Below, one piece after another: positions 7,254 to 14,177 of a stretch of 17,788 nt of DNA (its first letter is position 1; each line of letters begins with the position of its first letter). The DNA lies in the NCBI GenBank assembly GCA_036378375.1, contig DASUWQ010000046.1, positions 1 to 17,788 of the forward strand, in the 5' to 3' direction. The DNA comes from JAFAVN01 sp036378375. Lineage in GTDB: Bacteria; Verrucomicrobiota; Verrucomicrobiia; Chthoniobacterales; JAFAMB01. The notes under the pieces were generated by a model. It was not told the origin of the DNA, searched no databases, and saw only the letters and a program-made list of their open reading frames with translations. Both the position numbers and the translations under genes were made by a program.

Positions 7254-9523
7254 TGGCGGCACCAGAGCCACTGCGACTAGAGAACCAGGCTCTACCGCCA
7301 AGTTCTTTCCTGCGTGCCCGGACTGGACCGCTGACGGAAGATTTAGTCCGTGAACCAGGACGCTTCGGGCTGGGACAGACTCCCGTCCGGCTTGTTCCTG
7401 ATGCCACGACGACCATGGTGTGTGGCTTTTGTTCTACCGGTTGTGGCTTGAGCATCCATATGAAAGATGGTCACGCCATCAATCTAAGCCCCGATTCGGA
7501 ATACCCGGTCAACTTGGGCATGGCCTGCCCCAAAGGTTGGGAGGCGTTAACTCCTCTGGATGCTCCGGATCGCGCCACCACGCCGCTCTTAAGAAATCGC
7601 GAAGGGCAACTGGAACCGGTGGATTGGGAACGGGCGTTGTTTCTTTTTTGCGAGCGTTTCAAGGAAATTAAAGCCCGGCATGGGAATGAGTCCGTAGCGT
7701 TTCTGAGCACAGGCCAGATAACGACAGAGGAGATGGCTTTTCTGGGAGCGTTATTCAAGTTCGGCATGGGCTTTATTCATTGCGATAGCAATACGCGCCA
7801 ATGCATGGCCACCGCCCACGTTGCCTATAAGCAATCTTTTGGCTTTGATGCGCCGCCATTCACTTACGCCGATTTCGAGGAATCGGATGTTCTCATTTTC
7901 ATTGGCTCCAATCCTTGCATTGCCCATCCCATCATGTGGCAACGCGTCATGCGCAATCCGTATCACCCGGAGATTGTGGTCGTCGATCCGCGGAGAACCG
8001 AGACGGCGATGGCGGCGACTCAGCATTATCCAATTCGGCCGAAATCCGATCTCACTTTTCTTTACGGATTAGCAAATCTGCTCATCCAGCGTGATGCGGT
8101 GAATCGCGATTTCGTCCTTGCTCACACCACCGGTTTCCCTGAATTCGCGCGCTTTGTGGAGGACTATCCTCCCGAAGTCGTTACTCTCGCCACCGGGATT
8201 AGCGCTGAACAGCTCTATCGTTTCGCGGACACCATTGCGGCAGGGAAACGCGTTTCCTTTTGGTGGACGATGGGGGTCAACCAAGGACACGAATCAACGC
8301 GCACCGCACAGGCCATTATTAATCTCGCCTTGATGACAGGAAACATCGGACGACCTGGCACCGGTGCCAACTCTATTACCGGCCAGTGCAATGCCATGGG
8401 TTCGCGCCTATTTGCTAATATTACGAGCTTGATCGGGGGTTACGATGCCACCCGCAAAGAAGACCGGGCTAAAATTGCATCCGTCCTTGGTTTTCATGAA
8501 TCGGTTATCCCGCAACAGCCCGCCATGGCTTACGACGAGATTGTACAGGCAGTCGATGAGGGTCGGATCAAAGGACTGTGGATAATCGCGACCAATTCAT
8601 CCGCTTCCTGGATTCACCAGCGCCAATTCAATGAGATTATCGCGAAGCTCGATTTTTTGGTGGTGCAAGATCTGTATCATACAACGGCAACCGCTGAACG
8701 GGCGGACCTGGTTTTACCTGCTGCCGGCTGGGGAGAAAAGGAAGGCACTTTCATCAACTCTGAACGACGCATCGGGCTGGTAAAAAAGGTTCATCGCGCA
8801 CCGGGGCAGGCCCTATCAGACTTTCATATCTTCCAGTTAATTGCCCATTACTGGGGTTGCAGTGATAAATTCAAACGTTGGACGTCGCCCGAGGCCGTCT
8901 TTCACCTCTTAAAAGATATCTCTAGAAATCAGCCCTGTGATATCACCGGCATTCAGGACTATCGAATGCTCGATGAACAAGGTGGCGTCCAATGGCCCTT
9001 CCCGGAAGGCATCGACCGATGCGAAGAGCAACCGGATCAGAAGAAAAAAGAAGAATCGTTTTCAAAAGAGCGTCGCCTTTTTGAAGACGGAAAGTTTTTC
9101 ACCGAGGATGGCAGGGCACGTTTCCTCTTCAGTCTTCCGCGAGAGATGCCGGAAAAACCGGACGACGAATACCCTTTTTTGCTACTAACCGGACGGGGAA
9201 CATCTTTGCAGTGGCACACCAACACGCGCACGGAAAAATCGGATGTGTTACGGAAACTTTACCCCAAACAGTGTTACGTGGAAATTAATCCCAAGGACGC
9301 TGAGCGCTTAGCGATCCGGGTAAATGATGTCGTTTCTATCGCATCACGACGCGCCGAGATTACGGCAACGGCTTTCATTACCCCCACAGTGCAGCCAGGT
9401 CAGATTTTTATTCCCATGCATTATGCCGAGGTCAACAAGCTCACGTTTCCGGCTTTTGATCAGCATTCCCGGCAACCCTCCTACAAGGCCAGCGCCGTGA
9501 ATATCTCGGGGCTGGCCCGCTAG
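7253..9523 (+). CDS. nasA: Molybdopterin nitrate reductase catalytic subunit, assimilatory (NasA/NarB) type
   Basis: Mo-bisPGD oxidoreductase of 756 aa, expected to reduce nitrate to nitrite. The [4Fe-4S] motif is C57-x2-C60-x3-C64-x27-C92. C184 in SNTRQCMATA is the probable Mo ligand of nitrate and formate reductases. The block MGVNQGHESTRTAQAI and the ITGQCNAMG stretch are typical of NasA/NarB enzymes. The C-terminal MoCo dinucleotide-binding domain covers about 630-750. There is no Tat signal (no twin arginine; the first 50 residues are a polar extension), so it should be cytoplasmic. It has no C-terminal [2Fe-2S] domain as in Klebsiella NasA. A TTG one codon upstream is possible, but the ATG at 7253 has GGAGG at 7242-7246 with good spacing and overlaps the DmsBC stop. 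A formate dehydrogenase-like activity is the main alternative; the neighbours argue for nitrate. Confidence 0.93.
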   Translation: MAAPEPLRLENQALPPSSFLRARTGPLTEDLVREPGRFGLGQTPVRLVPDATTTMVCGFCSTGCGLSIHMKDGHAINLSPDSEYPVNLGMACPKGWEALTPLDAPDRATTPLLRNREGQLEPVDWERALFLFCERFKEIKARHGNESVAFLSTGQITTEEMAFLGALFKFGMGFIHCDSNTRQCMATAHVAYKQSFGFDAPPFTYADFEESDVLIFIGSNPCIAHPIMWQRVMRNPYHPEIVVVDPRRTETAMAATQHYPIRPKSDLTFLYGLANLLIQRDAVNRDFVLAHTTGFPEFARFVEDYPPEVVTLATGISAEQLYRFADTIAAGKRVSFWWTMGVNQGHESTRTAQAIINLALMTGNIGRPGTGANSITGQCNAMGSRLFANITSLIGGYDATRKEDRAKIASVLGFHESVIPQQPAMAYDEIVQAVDEGRIKGLWIIATNSSASWIHQRQFNEIIAKLDFLVVQDLYHTTATAERADLVLPAAGWGEKEGTFINSERRIGLVKKVHRAPGQALSDFHIFQLIAHYWGCSDKFKRWTSPEAVFHLLKDISRNQPCDITGIQDYRMLDEQGGVQWPFPEGIDRCEEQPDQKKKEESFSKERRLFEDGKFFTEDGRARFLFSLPREMPEKPDDEYPFLLLTGRGTSLQWHTNTRTEKSDVLRKLYPKQCYVEINPKDAERLAIRVNDVVSIASRRAEITATAFITPTVQPGQIFIPMHYAEVNKLTFPAFDQHSRQPSYKASAVNISGLAR

Positions 9524-9560
9524 CAGCGAGATTGAGAGAAGGGCGGAAGGCGCTTGATTA

Positions 9561-9575
9561 TATCGCCGAGCGATA
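9561..9575. promoter_or_regulatory. Degenerate MarR-operator-like dyad upstream of ClC
   Basis: TATCG-CCGAG-CGATA lies 20 nt before the ClC start. Its ten outer bases equal the outer bases of the 17-bp palindromes near the MarR gene, but the inner T/A pair of the TATCGT/ACGATA arms is missing. It may be a weak operator for the same regulator or chance. Confidence 0.25.
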
Positions 9576-9594
9576 CATGTTGCTCGCCTGATTT

Positions 9595-11412
9595 ATGCAG
9601 CGACCTGGTAATGCTTTAGCCGATTTTACCGTTAATCCACGGGTGTTTTTTATTTCTGCCCTCGCTTTCGTTGTTGGATTGTTCGCGTCGTTTATCGCGG
9701 TTGCTCTCATCTGGTTGATTAACCTGGTTACCAATGTGGCTTTTTTTGGTCGCTTCTCGGCCGAAGCCTCCTCGCCAGCCAACAGCCATTTAGGCCTGAG
9801 TCTTATCCTAGTTCCAGTCGCCGGTTCTCTTATAATCGGTTTGATGGCTCGGTACGGCTCCGAGAAAATCCGGGGCCATGGTATCCCGGAAGCGTTAGAA
9901 GCCATTCTGCTAGGCAGGAGCCGGCTCGATGCGAAGGTGGCGGTGTTAAAGCCACTCTCCTCAGCGATTTCAATCGGTACAGGAGGACCTTTTGGTGCGG
10001 AAGGGCCGATCATCATGACCGGAGGGGCATTCGGTTCCCTTTTTGCTCAGTTATTCGAACTCTCAGCTAACGAACGCAAAACGCTTCTGGTCGCGGGTGC
10101 AGCTGCAGGGATGTCGGCGATATTCGGGACTCCCCTTGCTGCCATCATGCTCGCCTTAGAGCTGCTGCTGTTTGAATGGAAACCGCGGAGTTTGGTACCG
10201 GTCGCCATCGCCTCGATCACGGCCGGCATTGCGCGTTATTTCCTGCTGGGGGCGCCACCGATTTTTCCGGTTATCCATCACCCGGTGCTCTCTCCGAGCA
10301 CGCTATGGCTGGCTGCGGTTGTAGGACTAGCCGTTGGGTTTGCTTCGGCCGGACTGACGGTGTTGGTCTACTTTTTTGAAGATCGCTTCAGTCAGTTGCG
10401 GATCCATTGGATGTGGTGGCCGGCGCTGGGCGGTTTGGTCGTGGGTGTGGGCGGTTTGATAGAACCGCGAGTGTTGGGAGTAGGATACGATACGATTCAC
10501 GCTCTACTGAACGGAGCCGTTTCTTCGCCCGATCTGGTTAAAATCGCCGTATTGAAAGCTTTGGTTTGGGCGGTTGCACTCGGGTCTGGCACTTCCGGAG
10601 GTGTGTTAGCGCCGTTACTGATGATGGGAGGAGCTGTCGGCACTCTGCTCGCTCCTTGGTTAGCACCGCATGACTTGCCACTGTGTGCGCTGCTGGGAAT
10701 GGCTTCGATGATGGCAGGGACAATGCGGACTCCTTTCACCGCCATCTTCTTTGCCGTCGAATTAACGCACGATTTCCAATGCATGCCTCACCTCTTGGTC
10801 GGCTCGATTTCGGCTCTTTTCGTTACCGTTTTGCTCATGCGTAGATCGATTCTGACCGAGAAAATCGCCCGGCGCGGACATCACGTCAGCCGGGAATACA
10901 GTGTCGATCTATTTCAACTATTGCGGGTAAAGGAAGTGATGGCGAAAGAGCCGCCATCGGCGCCGGCATCCATGACGGTCGCGGAGTTAGCGGACCGAAT
11001 CGCTGAGGATGTGGCTCCCTACGCACAAAGGCATGGGGTACCGTTGGTCGATGAACAAGGGCGTCTCGCCGGCATGATCACCAGAGCCGATATAATGCGT
11101 GCATTGCGAAATGGGAAGGGCGAGGACACGCTGCTGAACGCTGGTAGCCGCGACCTAATAGTGACATCTCCAGATGAGCTTCTCTCCGAAGCCGCCGCAA
11201 AGATGCTCAGCGCAAGAATTGGCCGTCTGCCGGTTGTGGATCCGACTGATCCGACTAAGTTGGTCGGCTACCTGGGCCGAGGTGAATTCATCTCGGGTTT
11301 CGAAAAATCACACCAGGAAGAGCATCATCGGGAGCGCTCCTCGCTATTACAGAAGGCGGTCAAGCTCGCCTTAGGACGGAAGGTCGCAAATAAAGTTGGT
11401 GCTGAAGAATGA
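9595..11412 (+). CDS. ClC family anion channel/transporter with C-terminal CBS pair
   Basis: ClC-type integral membrane protein of 605 aa that conducts anions or exchanges them for protons. Selectivity motifs in order are GHGIP at 94-98 (E. coli ClC has GSGIP), GAEGP at 134-138 with the gating glutamate E136, and GGVLAP at 335-340 (GxFxP-type). About residues 10-420 are helical membrane segments; two CBS domains follow at about 445-505 and 515-575 and probably bind adenine nucleotides. The fluoride-ClC motifs are absent. The serine of the filter, whose replacement by proline makes plant CLC-a nitrate-selective, is histidine here, so chloride preference cannot be assumed. It follows the nitrate reductase by 71 nt on the same strand and could be read from the same transcript. 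No ribosome binding site is visible at the ATG. Confidence 0.94.
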   Translation: MQRPGNALADFTVNPRVFFISALAFVVGLFASFIAVALIWLINLVTNVAFFGRFSAEASSPANSHLGLSLILVPVAGSLIIGLMARYGSEKIRGHGIPEALEAILLGRSRLDAKVAVLKPLSSAISIGTGGPFGAEGPIIMTGGAFGSLFAQLFELSANERKTLLVAGAAAGMSAIFGTPLAAIMLALELLLFEWKPRSLVPVAIASITAGIARYFLLGAPPIFPVIHHPVLSPSTLWLAAVVGLAVGFASAGLTVLVYFFEDRFSQLRIHWMWWPALGGLVVGVGGLIEPRVLGVGYDTIHALLNGAVSSPDLVKIAVLKALVWAVALGSGTSGGVLAPLLMMGGAVGTLLAPWLAPHDLPLCALLGMASMMAGTMRTPFTAIFFAVELTHDFQCMPHLLVGSISALFVTVLLMRRSILTEKIARRGHHVSREYSVDLFQLLRVKEVMAKEPPSAPASMTVAELADRIAEDVAPYAQRHGVPLVDEQGRLAGMITRADIMRALRNGKGEDTLLNAGSRDLIVTSPDELLSEAAAKMLSARIGRLPVVDPTDPTKLVGYLGRGEFISGFEKSHQEEHHRERSSLLQKAVKLALGRKVANKVGAEE

Positions 11413-11421
11413 GAGAAGGCG

Positions 11422-12126
11422 TCAGCGGCTTAACCAGCGGAAGGCATTTTCGACCAATGCCCTCGCGTCGTGCTTAAGACAGTGCCCATGCGCGACAATC
11501 AGTTTATCGAAGTCCCACGAAAGCAGCCTAGCCAGGACCTTTCGTCCGCGTTGTCTATCAATAAAAGACAACCGTACGTCCAAAGGCACCCCCCCGTTCA
11601 AAACGCCGCCAATTTTCTTTACTATATTGCCGGCGAAGTCACCTTCTTCAGCATGATAGTTTTGGAGGAAATCAGTTATAATCAGCGTGCGCGACTTCTT
11701 GTGCAGGAACTCCACCTCTTCAATAAACAAGTTTCCTTTAAACACGAGTTGTTCGAGGTCCCTTGCCCAGCCTGCCGGGGCAACGTTTTGTAAGAGTCCG
11801 GTAAACGCGATGTGCGAAGACCCCCGCGATACCTTTGGAGGTCCCCAGAGCTGAGCATTCGGAAATCGCTTACGCCACCCTTCCAGCCTCCATGCATGAA
11901 GCGTAGTAGGAGCTACGAGGTAGCGGATCGGGCCGATCGTCTCTATCTGATTGAGAGTTTCATCTGACACGGCCACCGGTGAATTAATCCATAGCGAGCC
12001 GTCGCCGAGTTTGACCACAATCATTCGCGTGGGAAGCGAAGCGACGACGAATCGCACCCTTGGACCGTCGGCGATCCAAATGTCTTCGGCAAAGCTCTGC
12101 AAGCCATCTACATCGCTTCGCATCAT
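11422..12126 (-). CDS. DUF4336 domain protein (metallo-beta-lactamase-fold-like)
   Basis: A 234-aa protein recognised as DUF4336 by its WIADGPRVRF start, SLPTRMIVVKLGDGSLWINSP segment, GPIRYLVAPTTLHAW and SRTLIITDFLQNYH stretches. The family is thought to resemble the metallo-beta-lactamase fold, with histidine/aspartate positions such as H-A-W and D-F-L-Q-N; its biochemical role is not established. No signal peptide or membrane segment is seen. The frame is open to a TTG at 12150, but two ATG codons at 12126 and 12123 lie just before the conserved region and are preferred. None has a convincing ribosome binding site. It is downstream of, and in the same direction as, the 61-aa ORF, so both are probably driven from the region near 12404-12454. 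It converges with ClC, with only 9 nt between stops. Confidence 0.85.
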   Translation of the reverse strand: MMRSDVDGLQSFAEDIWIADGPRVRFVVASLPTRMIVVKLGDGSLWINSPVAVSDETLNQIETIGPIRYLVAPTTLHAWRLEGWRKRFPNAQLWGPPKVSRGSSHIAFTGLLQNVAPAGWARDLEQLVFKGNLFIEEVEFLHKKSRTLIITDFLQNYHAEEGDFAGNIVKKIGGVLNGGVPLDVRLSFIDRQRGRKVLARLLSWDFDKLIVAHGHCLKHDARALVENAFRWLSR

Positions 12127-12192
12127 GCAGAGCAAGCTGCGAATGGCCAATCAGCAACCGCAACAATTAATGCCAAGGCGATCAAACCTGCA

Positions 12193-12378
12193 TCAGTTCT
12201 GGCCGCCGCCTTGGTCGCCGGTGTTTGCTGCGACCGGCTTCCCATTGCGGATTCTCAAAATGAACTCTTGAGAGTCAGCAAAAGTGCCGATCGGAACAAA
12301 CTCTTCCACCGGAAATGTATCCTTTCGTCTGTCACCAGGTGGCGCAACAGACTTTAAATCCCTTTCTACAGCATTCAT
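12193..12378 (-). CDS. Small hypothetical protein (61 aa)
   Basis: A short ORF of unrecognised family. Support for its being real: an ATG preceded by GAGAGGAGAA (AGGAG at 12389-12393, 10 nt spacing), one of the few good ribosome binding sites in the window, a plausible promoter (12404-12432) with a short 5' leader, and same-strand placement ahead of the DUF4336 gene. The sequence is hydrophilic, without cysteines, membrane segment or signal. It has a mixed centre (FVPIGTFADSQEFILRIRNG) and a glycine/asparagine-rich end. Function is unknown; it may be a partner of the DUF4336 protein. Confidence 0.55.
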   Translation of the reverse strand: MNAVERDLKSVAPPGDRRKDTFPVEEFVPIGTFADSQEFILRIRNGKPVAANTGDQGGGQN

Positions 12379-12403
12379 TCCGATTATTCTCCTCTCACTT
12401 ATT

Positions 12404-12432
12404 TAGATACGCCTCAGATATAAAAATTTCAA
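12404..12432 (-). promoter_or_regulatory. Candidate sigma70-type promoter for the 61-aa ORF/DUF4336 operon
   Basis: Read on the minus strand: TTGAAA (12427-12432), 17-nt spacer, TATCTA (12404-12409). The -35 is a good match, the -10 moderate. Transcription would begin near 12397, just ahead of the ribosome binding site of the 61-aa ORF. The MarR-type palindrome at 12438-12454 lies 5 bp upstream of the -35 box. Confidence 0.45.
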
Positions 12433-12437
12433 CATAA

Positions 12438-12454
12438 ATATCGTAATACGATAT
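12438..12454. promoter_or_regulatory. 17-bp palindrome, candidate MarR operator 1
   Basis: ATATCGTA-A-TACGATAT is a perfect 8-bp dyad with one central base. It is in the 227-bp divergent region between the 61-aa ORF and the MarR gene. The same palindrome recurs at 14043-14059 and 14156-14172. Divergent placement next to a MarR gene is the classic position of the family's own operator. On the plus strand it also lies between a weak TTCAAC and ATATAT pair that could be the marR promoter. Confidence 0.75.
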
Positions 12455-12605
12455 ATTTTTAAACCTAGGAACGAGCTCGGGCATTACCCAATGAATCGAG
12501 GAACGACATAATACTGGCGCTAGAGCGAGAAATTGCATATTTAACTTTTGCAATGCGCGCCACCCACCCGGAGAGTTAGCCGGTCGCGCTCGAAGTCTAC
12601 TTATC

Positions 12606-13064
12606 ATGAAAACCTCTACGCCAGCCCGCTCCACTGCCCGCCCCGTCCGCGGACTCAGCAAAGCTCAGTATGAGAGGCTGGCGGCATTTCGTTATCAACT
12701 GCGTGAGTTCCTCCATTTCAGCGAGTTGGCCGCTCAGGATGCTGGGCTCACCCCCCGCCAGCATCAAGCCCTGCTCGCGATCAAGGGGTTTCCCGGCCGC
12801 GAAATCATCACCATCGGCGAGTTAGCCGAACAATTACATATCGCGCATCACAGCGCAGTGGGTTTAGTGGATCGATCCGTGGAACAGAATTTAATTGCCC
12901 GCGAGCCGGGACTCAAGGACCGGCGCCAAGTTTATATTAAATTGACAGATTATGGCGGCAAAGTTCTGGAGCAACTCACCGAGGCCCACCGAGATGAGAT
13001 TCGCCGCCTTGGTCCATCGTTACGATTGATTCTCAATCACCTACTGCAGGATCGGAACCATTAA
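12606..13064 (+). CDS. MarR family transcriptional regulator
   Basis: MarR-type winged-helix dimer regulator, 152 aa, a normal length. The recognition helix region is AHHSAVGLVDRSVEQ at 80-94, and the DNA-binding wing carries the DRR signature (KDRRQVYIKLT, 104-114). Helices at about 18-45 and 115-150 form the dimer interface. It contains no cysteine, so it is not an OhrR-type thiol sensor; a small organic ligand is more likely, unidentified here. The probable operator is the 17-bp palindrome at 12438-12454 in its own upstream region, with two more copies near 14.1 kb. The first 15 residues are a low-complexity Ser/Thr/Pro/Arg lead. The ATG at 12606 has no obvious ribosome binding site, so a slightly later start cannot be excluded. 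Confidence 0.92.
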   Translation: MKTSTPARSTARPVRGLSKAQYERLAAFRYQLREFLHFSELAAQDAGLTPRQHQALLAIKGFPGREIITIGELAEQLHIAHHSAVGLVDRSVEQNLIAREPGLKDRRQVYIKLTDYGGKVLEQLTEAHRDEIRRLGPSLRLILNHLLQDRNH

Positions 13065-13160
13065 ACCAAAAAACCGAATTTCAAATCCGCGGATTTCACA
13101 GCGCGGCATAGCTGCAACCAGAGGCAGCGCATCTCACGCAAGGACGTGAAGGCAAACACA

Positions 13161-13246
13161 AATTTCACAACAAGGCCAGAAAGGCCGCAAAGATATGAGT
13201 CAGAGGATTCCCCCCTTTGTGGTCTTTGTGGCCTTGCTGTGAAATT
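13161..13246. repeat. 32-bp inverted repeat, hairpin element
   Basis: Arms 13161-13192 and 13215-13246 are reverse complements at 28 of 32 positions, with a 22-nt loop. The core reads CTTTGTGGCCTTGCTGTGAA on the right arm. The three-base periodicity gives similar meaningless peptides on both strands, which explains ORFs called here. It lies between the convergent MarR and cytidylate-kinase-like genes and may serve as a two-way terminator. It resembles dispersed intergenic repeats with CTTTGCG/TTGCGTGA-like wording common in environmental genomes; copy number is unknown from this window. Confidence 0.7.
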
Positions 13247-13275
13247 ATTCCGGGCGTCCACCTCTGAAATCCTCG

Positions 13276-14031
13276 CTATACAACCAGTTTGCTTCCGTTC
13301 TCGACCGAGTAATGCTGCGTTTTCGCCTCGCGCTCCTGCAATATCAAGTGAACCACCGAAGCACAAATGATCCGGGCGACTCGTTCAAAACCATGGTTCT
13401 CGGTATTGATAACCAGATCATAATGTAGTGGGTTGATAACATCCGAATTCAGATAAGCCCGCACGTACCGGCGGCGGGCGGCGTCGTTTGCGCGCACGAC
13501 CCGCACTGCCTCTTGGTCGGGGATGCCGTGTGATCGCGCGAAATTGCGAACCCGGAACTCAAACGGCGCTACTAGCCGGACGCGAAGAACATGAGGAAGC
13601 CCTGCGCAGATAATCGCTGCGCCTCTGCCAACGAGAACGACATTGCCGGTGGCCGCCAATTGCCGAATTGTCTCCCTCGTGTATTCCCGGAGCAGACCGG
13701 GCCGAGGATGCAGGCCGAGCAAGAACTCGAAAGACTCGGTCAACGGAAAGCGGAAATCTTCCGGCATGAATTGCTCTATTCTTTCTGAAAGACTGTGCTC
13801 TTCTAGAATTTTGCCGGGCAGGTTCCCCGTGAACACTGCCCAGGGGCGGGGCGGCTCTCCTGGGCAAATAGCGTTGAGTTCCTCAGCAACCATCGTAGCC
13901 ACGGTTAGAGCTCCGGCTCCACTCTCTCTGGAGATGGCAATAGCCGGCCGGGGGAGTTGCCGCGGTTGCACCGTGGAATGGGATAGTGCCCCGAGGTAAT
14001 TTTTCAAAAGATTAAAAGGTTTTTCTGACAC
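13276..14031 (-). CDS. Cytidylate kinase-like family protein
   Basis: A 251-aa protein resembling the cytidylate kinase-like family (Pfam family of Cmk relatives of unknown substrate). The N-terminal phosphate-binding segment is AISRESGAGALTVATMVAEEL at 32-52. It has the SGxG turn but lacks the lysine of a normal P-loop (GxxxxGK). Further hallmarks are NVVLVGRGAAII at 130-141, an arginine-rich lid (DAARRRYVRAYLN, 183-195) and YDLVINTE at 204-211. A nucleoside monophosphate kinase activity is therefore not assured. The start is a GTG with AGGAAG upstream at sensible spacing. A promoter at 14061-14089 and the MarR-type palindrome at 14043-14059 lie immediately upstream, so repression by the neighbouring MarR protein is likely. 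Confidence 0.85.
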   Translation of the reverse strand: MSEKPFNLLKNYLGALSHSTVQPRQLPRPAIAISRESGAGALTVATMVAEELNAICPGEPPRPWAVFTGNLPGKILEEHSLSERIEQFMPEDFRFPLTESFEFLLGLHPRPGLLREYTRETIRQLAATGNVVLVGRGAAIICAGLPHVLRVRLVAPFEFRVRNFARSHGIPDQEAVRVVRANDAARRRYVRAYLNSDVINPLHYDLVINTENHGFERVARIICASVVHLILQEREAKTQHYSVENGSKLVV

Positions 14032-14042
14032 AAGCTCACTTC

Positions 14043-14059
14043 CTATCGTATCACGATAT
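14043..14059. promoter_or_regulatory. 17-bp palindrome, candidate MarR operator 2
   Basis: CTATCGTATCACGATAT has TATCGT/ACGATA arms identical to the other two copies and one outer mismatch. It is 12 bp upstream of the GTG start of the cytidylate-kinase-like gene and just downstream of its candidate -10 box, so a bound protein would cover the transcription start. Confidence 0.75.
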
Positions 14060-14060
14060 A

Positions 14061-14089
14061 TAATTAACCATTCTGCTGCGATTCAGCAA
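14061..14089 (-). promoter_or_regulatory. Candidate promoter for the cytidylate-kinase-like gene
   Basis: On the minus strand: TTGCTG (14084-14089), 17-nt spacer, TAATTA (14061-14066). Transcription would start inside the palindrome 14043-14059. Spacing is ideal and hexamers are moderate matches to sigma70. Confidence 0.5.
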
Positions 14090-14149
14090 GGTTGGTTTCG
14101 AACTTTTGCCAATCTTTCTCCCGATAGAGAAGCGAATGGAATTCGTCAT

Positions 14150-14177
14150 TTGCACATATCGTACAACGATATATATT
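14150..14177 (+). promoter_or_regulatory. Candidate promoter with MarR operator 3 in its spacer, reading toward satP-acs
   Basis: TTGCAC (14150-14155) and TATATT (14172-14177) form a rightward promoter with 16-nt spacing. The space between them is occupied by the palindrome ATATCGTACAACGATAT (14156-14172), a perfect 7-bp dyad identical in its arms to operator 1. This is typical geometry for repression by steric blocking. The next gene in this direction is the acetate transporter, 362 nt downstream. The dyad could also serve a leftward promoter for the cytidylate-kinase-like gene 113 bp away from operator 2. Confidence 0.6.

Noticed and set aside
12532..12554. ATTGCA-N11-TGCAAT dyad 50 bp before marR
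   Set aside because: A perfect 6-bp dyad, but unrelated to the repeated 17-bp palindrome and not repeated elsewhere, so it is not called as a site.
12395..12661. Minus-strand ORF of 88 aa across the marR upstream region
   Set aside because: It overlaps the marR start and covers the operator and candidate promoter; no supporting features.
13146..13370. Plus-strand ORF of 74 aa and a minus-strand ORF of 101 aa over the same region
   Set aside because: Both are products of the inverted repeat at 13161-13246, which gives similar peptides on both strands, and both run into the cytidylate-kinase-like gene.
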